11,067 nucleotides of DNA, taken from NCBI GenBank assembly GCA_937891565.1, contig CALAHA010000073.1, positions 1-11,067 of the forward strand, read 5' to 3'. Below, piece after piece: positions 5,579-11,067 of this stretch (within the stretch, counting starts at the first letter, position 1; each line of letters opens with the position of its first letter). The DNA comes from an uncultured Ilumatobacter sp. GTDB lineage: Bacteria > Actinomycetota > Acidimicrobiia > Acidimicrobiales > Ilumatobacteraceae. Made by a program: the position numbers and the translations under genes. Below the pieces are notes generated by a model. That model ran no database searches, had not been told where the DNA came from, and was given only the letters and a program-made list of their open reading frames with translations.

Positions 5579-6322
5579 TTAGCGCCTGACGACGGGGTGC
5601 TCGAGCGGCACCCACTGGGGCCGCTCCATCAATTCGACCATTTGGTCGTAAATCGTCACGCCCACCAGTTCGACGATCTCGTCGCGGGCACTGAGGTACA
5701 GGGGCTGTTCTGCGACGAATGCTTCGGGCTCCTCGGTGCACCACCATCCGAAATCCTCGCCGCCTTCGCCCCAGTCACGCCGTTTCCATTCGCGTAGGCG
5801 TGAGGTGACGTGGCCTGATTCGTCTTCGGAATGTTCAAGCCGTAGTGGCACCTGCCAGCAGACTTGCGGCTTCCAGTCCATCATTCGTTCGTTGTTGTCG
5901 TCGGCAGCAATGTGTAACGCGCACCCGATTCCACCTTCGAAGCCTGGCCGGTTGAGGAAAATGCAGGCCTTCGTGCCGTCGTGTTCGACGAGCCGCGTCA
6001 TCGTCGTGGGATTGCCCTCGCTGTCGGGGTCGCCGTCACGCAGGTAGCCCTTTTTGAGGGCCTTGGCGTGGAACTGCATGTGCTTTGGCTCGACACGAGG
6101 AAAGTAGGCCTCGACGTTCTTGACGTCGGCTTCGTCGACGAAGTGCGCTCCGAATGAGCAGCAGCCCTGCTGGAGTTCGGGGGCGGGTTCGTCGAGAATA
6201 CCCTTGCAACCGCAACCAAAAATGCACATGTAATTCGATCGGAGGTATGTGGCGTCGAACACCCAGGTGCGGTGCTCGTCGGCATCGTCGAAGCTGATCC
6301 ATTCGTGGACGTCAATGGGCAC
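5579..6322 (-). CDS. Cys-rich protein with DUF3109/YkgJ-like metal-binding pattern
   Basis: A 247-residue soluble protein with nine cysteines: C33, C37, C39, C54, C55, C120, C134, C155 and C195. The arrangement 'MCIFGCGCKG' (32-41), 'GCCSFGAHF' (53-61), 'ACIFL' (119-123), 'GCALH' (133-137) and 'DWKPQVCWQVPLRL' (149-162) recalls the putative Fe- or Zn-chelating DUF3109/YkgJ cysteine-cluster proteins. In those, a CC pair, a C-A-hydrophobic-(H/E) and a K-P-x-x-C near a Pro-Leu end the core. The motif 'REWKRRDWGEGGEDFGWWC' (177-195) is familiar to me from actinobacterial hypothetical proteins. The function is not known; a metal-bound or redox role is inference. The start is GTG 6322, with TACATT 6 bases upstream and no Shine-Dalgarno sequence. 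It diverges from alaS and converges with the 66-residue ORF. Confidence 0.78.
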   Translation of the reverse strand: MPIDVHEWISFDDADEHRTWVFDATYLRSNYMCIFGCGCKGILDEPAPELQQGCCSFGAHFVDEADVKNVEAYFPRVEPKHMQFHAKALKKGYLRDGDPDSEGNPTTMTRLVEHDGTKACIFLNRPGFEGGIGCALHIAADDNNERMMDWKPQVCWQVPLRLEHSEDESGHVTSRLREWKRRDWGEGGEDFGWWCTEEPEAFVAEQPLYLSARDEIVELVGVTIYDQMVELMERPQWVPLEHPVVRR

Positions 6323-6328
6323 CCAGCG

Positions 6329-6334
6329 AATGTA
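6329..6334 (-). promoter_or_regulatory. Candidate -10 element of the Cys-rich protein gene
   Basis: On the minus strand TACATT is followed by six bases (CGCTGG) and the GTG at 6322, the same geometry as at 1791-1796. The hexamer is one base from the best TATAAT-like pattern expected of a GC-rich actinobacterium. It overlaps the left arm of the inverted repeat at 6333-6346. Confidence 0.42.
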
Positions 6335-6346
6335 CCGGGGTCGGTA
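6333..6346. promoter_or_regulatory. Inverted repeat TACCG-N4-CGGTA between divergent -10 elements
   Basis: TACCG (6333-6337) and CGGTA (6342-6346) flank GGGT. The left arm overlaps the minus-strand -10 TACATT and the right arm overlaps the plus-strand -10 TAGGAT, so a protein bound here could block both promoters. Part of the symmetry may simply come from two back-to-back -10 boxes. Confidence 0.28.
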
Positions 6347-6350
6347 GGAT
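6345..6350 (+). promoter_or_regulatory. Candidate -10 element of the alaS operon
   Basis: TAGGAT ends 10 bases before the ATG at 6361. With the usual 6-7 base spacing the transcript would begin near 6357, a leader of about 4 bases. That would exclude the in-frame ATG at 6349, which overlaps the hexamer itself. No good -35 is visible. Confidence 0.38.
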
Positions 6351-6360
6351 GACGGGCGAT

Positions 6361-9003
6361 ATGACGACCCCTCCAGCTAACGCGATGACCGCTGACCAAC
6401 TCCGTAATTCATTCCGCGACTATTTCGCGGCAAGGGACCACACGGTCGTCCAGTCAGCAAGCCTCATCCCACACGACCCGACCGTGTTGTTCAACGTGGC
6501 TGGCATGGTGCCGTTCAAGGACTACTTCGTCGGCAACGAAAAGCCACCCTTCCAGCGCGCCGTGAGCTCGCAGAAGTGTGCACGCGCCGGCGGCAAGCAC
6601 AACGACCTCGACGAAGTGGGTCGCACCAAGCGTCACCTCGTGTTCTTCGAGATGATGGGCAACTTCAGCTTCGGCGACTACTTCAAGATTGACGCCATTC
6701 CGTATGCGTGGGACCTGATGACGTCGTCACGTGAGAGCGGCGGTTGGGGCTTTGACGGTGACAAGCTGTGGATCACGGTCCACGAGTCGGACGACGAAGC
6801 CGAGCAGATCTGGCACGAACAGGTCGGTGTGCCAATGGAGCGCATTCAGCGACTCGGCGACAAAGACAATTACTGGCAGATGGGCGATGTTGGCCCATGC
6901 GGACCGTGCAGCGAGATCCACATCGACCGAGGCGCCGAGTTTGGCCCCGATGGTGGCCCGCTTGGTGATCCAGCCGGCGACCGGTTCATGGAGATCTGGA
7001 ACCTGGTCTTTATGCAGTTCAACCAGGACGCGAATGGCAACCGCACACCACTGCCGACACCGTCGATTGATACGGGTGCAGGGCTCGAGCGCATCTTGGC
7101 GCTGATGCAGGGTGTTGACTCCGTCTGGGAAACCGACTTGATGCGACCTCTCATCGACGAGGCGTGCTCGATCACGGGCCACAGCTACAAGGTGGGCGAC
7201 TACGACGACCGTGCGAGCTTTGCGATGCGCGTCCTGGCCGAGCACGCCCGCTCGGCAACGATGCTCGTCAACGACGGCGTCTTCCCTTCCAACGAGGCGC
7301 GCGGCTACGTGCTGCGCCGCATCATCCGTCGCGCCGTACGGTTTGCCTACCTGCTCGGCACCGACAAGCTCGTCATGCCGAACCTGGTCGCCGTGGCCGG
7401 CCATGTCATGGGCGACGCCTACCCCGACGTCACCAAGAACATGAGCTTCATCACCGACGAGATTGGTAAAGAAGAAGAGCGCTTCCGGCACACCCTCAAG
7501 AACGGCTTGGCCATTCTCGACGGTGAGCTGAACGACGACGCCGAGAAGCTCTCGGGCGCCACAGCCTTCCTGCTGCACGACACGTACGGCTTCCCGCTTG
7601 AGCTCACGCAGGAGATCGCGAGTGAGCGTGAGATTGCCGTTGATCTCGACGAGTTCAACGCGTCGATGACCGAGCAGCGCGAGAGGGCCAAAGCAGCGCG
7701 CAAGGGCGGCGTCGATGTCGAGGCCATGGACGCGTATCGCGAGGTCCTTGACCAATTTAGTACGACGAACTTCGTGGGCTACACCGACGACTTCGCCGAC
7801 AGCCGGGTACTCGCGATCCTCGATGGCCCTGACGATGATGACGGCAACCCGACGGTCGAGATCTTTCTCGATACATCGCCGTTCTATGCAGAGTCGGGCG
7901 GCCAAGTCGGTGACACAGGCTCAATCACCACTGATACCGGTTCCGCCACGGTGCTCGACTGCACGTTTGCGCTGCCGAACCTGCGTCGTCACAGCGCCCG
8001 AATCACCGAAGGCATCGTCATTGCGGGACAGGCCTGCACTGCCTCGATCGACGTGCTCCGCCGCGATGCGATCCGCCGCAACCACACCGCCACGCACCTC
8101 TTGCATTACGCGTTGCGCCACGTCCTGGGCGAGCACGTCAAACAGGCTGGTTCGATGGTCGGTCCCGACCGTCTCCGGTTCGACTTCTCGCATTACGACG
8201 CAGTCACCCCTACACAGATTAAGCAGATCGAGGACATCGCCAACCACGAAACGCTCGGCAACATGCCCACTCGGATCTTCGAAACTACGAAAGACGAAGC
8301 TGAAGCGCTCGGCGCCATAGCGTTCTTTGGTGACAAGTACGGCGACATGGTCCGTGTGCTTGAAGCCGGCTCAACTATCGAGTTGTGTGGCGGTACTCAC
8401 GTACGGGCCACTGGCGATATCGGCACGGTGAAAGTTGTGAGCGAGTCGTCAATTGGCTCCAATCTGCGTCGTATCGAGGCAGTCACTGGCGACGCCAGTG
8501 TTGCACTGCTGCAGCGCGACGAAGCCATGATTGCCGATGCCGCACAGCTCCTCGGTACCCAGTCCGACGATCTCGTCGGTGGCGTCCAGCGCAAGATCGA
8601 CGAAGTCAAAGACCTCCAGGACCAGATCAAAACGCTCCGGTCGCAGCTCGCTGCAGGTCGGGCCGAAGAGCTGGCCGAGATTGCTGTCGAAGGCGTGGTC
8701 GTCACGCAGGTCGACGGCCTCGCACCCGGCGACATGCGCGAACTCGCCATAGCCGTACGCCAGCGCGAGGGCATCAAAGTCGTCGTGTTGATCGGTGAAA
8801 CCGACACCGGCGGCGTGGCACTCGTCGCTGCCGTGCAGCCCGGCAACAGCAAGCCGGCTTCGCTTTTGATCAAAGATGCAGCCAAAGCAGTTGGCGGCGG
8901 TGGGGGCGGAAAGGGCGACATCGCCACGGCTGGCGGCAAAGATCCGTCAGGTATTCCCGCCGCACTCGGCATCGCGGCTGAGGCCGTGGGTCAGGTGCTG
9001 TGA
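6361..9003 (+). CDS. alaS: Alanine--tRNA ligase
   Basis: A full-length alanyl-tRNA synthetase of 880 residues from ATG 6361, charging tRNA-Ala in the cytoplasm. The class II catalytic core opens with 'FRDYFAARDHTVVQSASL' and 'LFNVAGMVPFKDYF', continues through 'KCARAGGKHNDLDEVGRT' and 'FFEMMGNFSFGDYF', and reaches 'GPCGPCSEIH'. The editing domain has both metal-ligand motifs: HTATH (first codon at 8083) and CGGTH (first codon at 8386). The coiled-coil and C-Ala parts follow, ending in the glycine stretch 'VGGGGGGKGDIATAGGKDP', which is normal for the family. Alternative starts in frame are ATG 6349, which overlaps the likely -10, and ATG 6385, which is closest to where most AlaS proteins begin; 6361 is a compromise. 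The stop overlaps ruvX in a GTGA junction. Confidence 0.96.
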   Translation: MTTPPANAMTADQLRNSFRDYFAARDHTVVQSASLIPHDPTVLFNVAGMVPFKDYFVGNEKPPFQRAVSSQKCARAGGKHNDLDEVGRTKRHLVFFEMMGNFSFGDYFKIDAIPYAWDLMTSSRESGGWGFDGDKLWITVHESDDEAEQIWHEQVGVPMERIQRLGDKDNYWQMGDVGPCGPCSEIHIDRGAEFGPDGGPLGDPAGDRFMEIWNLVFMQFNQDANGNRTPLPTPSIDTGAGLERILALMQGVDSVWETDLMRPLIDEACSITGHSYKVGDYDDRASFAMRVLAEHARSATMLVNDGVFPSNEARGYVLRRIIRRAVRFAYLLGTDKLVMPNLVAVAGHVMGDAYPDVTKNMSFITDEIGKEEERFRHTLKNGLAILDGELNDDAEKLSGATAFLLHDTYGFPLELTQEIASEREIAVDLDEFNASMTEQRERAKAARKGGVDVEAMDAYREVLDQFSTTNFVGYTDDFADSRVLAILDGPDDDDGNPTVEIFLDTSPFYAESGGQVGDTGSITTDTGSATVLDCTFALPNLRRHSARITEGIVIAGQACTASIDVLRRDAIRRNHTATHLLHYALRHVLGEHVKQAGSMVGPDRLRFDFSHYDAVTPTQIKQIEDIANHETLGNMPTRIFETTKDEAEALGAIAFFGDKYGDMVRVLEAGSTIELCGGTHVRATGDIGTVKVVSESSIGSNLRRIEAVTGDASVALLQRDEAMIADAAQLLGTQSDDLVGGVQRKIDEVKDLQDQIKTLRSQLAAGRAEELAEIAVEGVVVTQVDGLAPGDMRELAIAVRQREGIKVVVLIGETDTGGVALVAAVQPGNSKPASLLIKDAAKAVGGGGGGKGDIATAGGKDPSGIPAALGIAAEAVGQVL

Positions 9004-9449
9004 CTCGAATCCCCGGCGTTCGGGCGCTTGGCGTCGACTTAGGTTCCAAGCGCGTCGGAATTGCCGTGAGCGACACCTCCGGCACGATTGCTTCGGCGTT
9101 GACCACCGTGCATCGCTCGAAATCGCGCCGCCACGACCATGGCGAAATTAAGAAGCTGGTCAAGGACGAAGAGTGCGAGCTCGTCGTTGTCGGGTTGCCG
9201 CTTTCGCTTGATGGCAGTGTCGGACCTGCAGCCAGAGCTGCCACCAAGGAGGCTGAGCAGTTAGCTACCGTGGTTGGGGTGCCCGTGGAGATGTATGACG
9301 AGCGATTCACTACGGTGACTGCCGAAGCAGCGATGCGCGAGGCGGGCCTCAGTGGACAGCGCCAGCGGCTGATTGTTGACAAGATGGCGGCTGCGGTGAT
9401 GTTGCAGGCATGGCTCGATCATCGGCGCAACACCTGGGGAGCGTCGTGA
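9000..9449 (+). CDS. ruvX: Putative pre-16S rRNA nuclease / Holliday junction resolvase-like RuvX (YqgF)
   Basis: A 149-residue RNase H-fold protein of typical YqgF length. 'ALGVDLGSKRVGIAVSD' (residues 9-25) holds the catalytic Asp13. 'VVVGLPLSLDG' (62-72), 'YDERFTTVTAE' (99-109) with Glu101, and 'VDKMAAAVMLQAWLD' (126-140) with Asp127 supply the rest of the active site. The family processes the 5' end of 16S rRNA and was first proposed as a Holliday junction resolvase. It starts at GTG 9000, inside the alaS stop (GTGA), and ends with the same overlap into mltG, so the three are almost surely translated from one message. Two TTA codons occur (9039 and 9261), uncommon in this sequence but without a clear meaning. 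Confidence 0.93.
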   Translation: MTRIPGVRALGVDLGSKRVGIAVSDTSGTIASALTTVHRSKSRRHDHGEIKKLVKDEECELVVVGLPLSLDGSVGPAARAATKEAEQLATVVGVPVEMYDERFTTVTAEAAMREAGLSGQRQRLIVDKMAAAVMLQAWLDHRRNTWGAS

Positions 9450-10666
9450 CTCAGCTCGATCCGCTGCTTCCTGAGGCGCACGTCAACGTCGATGACCACC
9501 CAGCCATGGATTGGCCAACCGACCCGTGGGACGCCACCGACCAAACCGGCTCGGTCGAGCGCTTGCGCCGCCAGACCCGACCCATCAAGTGGGTTGTCTA
9601 CACATCGATGGTCCTCGTGACTGCAGTAGTTCTGATTGCCGGCGCAATCGGCTGGTGGTACCTCGGCAAGATCAACCCGCAAGGCGACCCCAGCGCGCTG
9701 CAGAGCTTCACGGTCCCTGAAGGCGCCGATTTCGACGACGTGACCGAGCTGCTGTTTGAAGATGGGTACATCTCCGACGTGGGTGTCTGGGAGCGGTACG
9801 TGGGCGACGAGCCGGTCGACATTGTCCCTGGCTTTTATCAACTCCGCCTGAACGACCATATGGGCAACGTGCTCGCACGGCTGCGCATTCCACCGGCCCA
9901 GACCAGCACCAGCGTGACCTTTCCCGAGGGCTTCACGATCGCGCGCATGGCACGCCGTGCCGACGCCGTGATCGAGCGGATGGACGAAGCCGAGTTCATC
10001 GCTGCAGCCGAAAATCCGTCGGTTTTCGCCAAGTGGCTGCCGCCGGGCACGAATACGCTCGAAGGGCTGCTCTTCCCCGACACATACTCCGTGTCGAATG
10101 CCGATACCGAGGCCCAGCTCCTCGACCGGATGATCGCTTTGATGGAACGCGTCGGCGAGCAGGAAGATCTCGAAGCTAAAGCTCGCCAGCTTGGCTACAC
10201 GCCGTACGAAGTGTTGATCGTGGCATCGCTGATCGAACGTGAAGCAGCCGTCGCTGTCGATCGGGCGAAGATTTCGCGCGTCATCCTCAACCGAAGGTCC
10301 GTGGACATGAATCTCGAAATTGATGCGTCGGTCTACTACGGACGGGACCGCAGTGGCGTCGATCCTGACCTTGCATTCTCTGCGCTCCGCCAGATCGACA
10401 CGCCGTGGAACACGTACCTCCGAAACGGGCTGCCGGCAACGCCAATCGCCAACCCTGGACGCGCCTCGATCAGGGCAGCACTGAACCCGGCACCAAACCC
10501 GGCACCAGGCGACCCGATCTGTGTCGACCTGCCAAACCCATCAGAATGTTTCTACTTCTTTTACGTGCTCGCGAATGAAGACGGTGGACATGCGTTCGCG
10601 GCCACGTTCGAGCAGCACGAAGCCAACATCCGCGAGTTCGCGGGGATCGAGTTCGGTGGGGGATGA
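9446..10666 (+). CDS. mltG: Endolytic murein transglycosylase MltG (YceG-like)
   Basis: A 406-residue protein with a ~48-residue cytoplasmic N-terminus, one membrane helix (about residues 49-72, 'WVVYTSMVLVTAVVLIAGAI') and an extracytoplasmic YceG domain. A LysM-like part around residues 88-150 begins with 'FTVPEGADFDDV' and is followed by 'VTFPEGFTIARMA', as in relatives. The catalytic region has 'LEGLLFPDTY' (205-214), 'IVASLIEREAAV' (258-269) with the conserved acidic pair E264/E266, and 'DASVYYG' (293-299). MltG cleaves nascent glycan strands and sets their length. The start chosen is GTG 9446, overlapping the ruvX stop (GTGA); an upstream in-frame ATG at 9410 lies inside ruvX and is less likely. 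Near the C-terminus, residues 347-368 hold an NPAP repeat and two cysteines (C359, C368) not found in the E. coli type. Confidence 0.93.
   Translation: MTQLDPLLPEAHVNVDDHPAMDWPTDPWDATDQTGSVERLRRQTRPIKWVVYTSMVLVTAVVLIAGAIGWWYLGKINPQGDPSALQSFTVPEGADFDDVTELLFEDGYISDVGVWERYVGDEPVDIVPGFYQLRLNDHMGNVLARLRIPPAQTSTSVTFPEGFTIARMARRADAVIERMDEAEFIAAAENPSVFAKWLPPGTNTLEGLLFPDTYSVSNADTEAQLLDRMIALMERVGEQEDLEAKARQLGYTPYEVLIVASLIEREAAVAVDRAKISRVILNRRSVDMNLEIDASVYYGRDRSGVDPDLAFSALRQIDTPWNTYLRNGLPATPIANPGRASIRAALNPAPNPAPGDPICVDLPNPSECFYFFYVLANEDGGHAFAATFEQHEANIREFAGIEFGGG
10484..10507 (+). repeat. Perfect tandem duplication of 12 bases in mltG
   Basis: AACCCGGCACCA occurs twice in a row, in frame, encoding Asn-Pro-Ala-Pro twice in the C-terminal part of MltG. 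The identical copies suggest a recent duplication. Confidence 0.9.
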
Positions 10667-11067
10667 GCGCATCACGGATCGCCGCGGTCATTGGATCACC
10701 GGTGGCGCACAGCCTGTCGCCAGCCATCCACCAGGCCGCCTTCGATGCGGCAGGTGTCAACTGGACATATACCGCCTTTGACATCACCGATGCAGCAGCG
10801 GCACTGTCGGCAATGCGCCTTCTCGGGATCGCTGGCCTGTCGGTCACGATGCCACTCAAGGAAGATGTCGCACGGGCGGTCGATCGCCTCGATCCGGCAG
10901 CGCGAGCACTGCATTCGGTCAACACCGTCAGCTGGGATGGCGACGAACTCGTTGGATCCAGCACCGACGGTGCCGGGTTCGTGGCCTCACTTGCAGCAGC
11001 CGGAGTCGAGGTCGATGGAGCTCAGATTTCGGTGATCGGGGCTGGGGGTGCGGCACGATCGGTGATT
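10663..11067 (+). CDS. aroE: Shikimate dehydrogenase, N-terminal part (3' truncated by window end)
   Basis: The frame is open from ATG 10663 to the last base, giving 135 residues of a protein normally about 270-290 long. It opens with the substrate-binding 'VIGSPVAHSLSPAIHQAAF' (residues 9-27). Then come 'LSVTMPLKE' (59-67) with the catalytic Lys66, 'SVNTV' (85-89) with Asn87, and 'SSTDGAGF' (99-106) with the catalytic Asp102. The glycine-rich NADP-binding 'IGAGGAARSVI' (125-135) runs off the end. It catalyses reduction of 3-dehydroshikimate in aromatic amino acid synthesis. Its start overlaps the mltG stop as ATGA, so it belongs to the alaS operon. The motif spacing matches AroE well; a YdiB-type quinate/shikimate enzyme is less likely in this position. 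Confidence 0.95.
   Translation, partial: MSASRIAAVIGSPVAHSLSPAIHQAAFDAAGVNWTYTAFDITDAAAALSAMRLLGIAGLSVTMPLKEDVARAVDRLDPAARALHSVNTVSWDGDELVGSSTDGAGFVASLAAAGVEVDGAQISVIGAGGAARSVI

Noticed and set aside
6727..7905. 392-residue open frame on the minus strand
   Set aside because: It lies wholly inside alaS, whose motifs are unmistakable; long antisense frames are expected in GC-rich coding DNA with biased third positions. The translation shows no family motif.
8889..8945. Glycine-rich run near the end of alaS that looks like low-complexity sequence
   Set aside because: This glycine stretch followed by AGGKDP is a normal part of the C-terminal domain of alanyl-tRNA synthetases.
1..11067. Defence system, phage, insertion sequence, CRISPR or toxin-antitoxin module
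   Set aside because: No transposase, integrase, terminal repeats, Cas-like protein, repeat-spacer array or toxin-antitoxin pair was recognised; the genes are mostly housekeeping or conserved actinobacterial genes.

Overview
The window looks like a chromosomal segment of a fairly high-GC actinobacterium, possibly of the Acidimicrobiia (Ilumatobacter-like). That placement is inference. It rests on a DUF3151 protein (a family typical of Actinobacteria), a Cys-rich protein of a type I associate with actinobacteria, heavy use of GTG starts, and the order alaS-ruvX-mltG-aroE, which matches Mycobacterium tuberculosis Rv2555c-Rv2552c. No insertion sequence, phage gene, CRISPR array, tRNA or rRNA gene was recognised. 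No stretch over 300 bases lacks a gene.

Layout. (1) Positions 1-242 hold the 3' end of a plus-strand alpha/beta hydrolase. (2) A minus-strand pair runs from 1784 to 307: a small two-helix membrane protein overlapping a major facilitator transporter by a GTGA junction. (3) A plus-strand cluster at 1842-4452 carries DUF3151, a MobA-like nucleotidyltransferase with a natural seven-histidine run, a single-domain rhodanese and an RNase D. (4) A ParA/Soj-type ATPase without a visible ParB (5212-4439) runs into RNase D tail to tail with a 14-base overlap. (5) A 66-residue charge-segregated protein (5336-5536) points towards a Cys-rich DUF3109/YkgJ-like protein on the minus strand (6322-5579). (6) A tight plus-strand operon at 6361-11067 holds alaS, ruvX, mltG and the 5' part of aroE, each overlapping the next by 4 bases (GTGA, GTGA, ATGA).

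How the genes work together. The alaS operon is housekeeping: tRNA charging, processing of pre-16S rRNA, termination of glycan strands, and the shikimate pathway. The 1842-4452 cluster combines molybdenum-cofactor maturation (MobA), sulfur transfer (rhodanese) and RNA 3' processing (RNase D). The sulfurtransferase may serve cofactor or tRNA sulfur chemistry, but the sequence does not prove it.

Several genes that begin a transcript have a TAnnnT hexamer 6-10 bases before the start codon and no convincing Shine-Dalgarno sequence, which suggests leaderless transcription. I see no clear new multi-gene system. The best leads are the divergent 6322/6361 promoter with its inverted repeat, the Cys-rich protein, the His7 run in MobA and the small uncharacterised ORFs.
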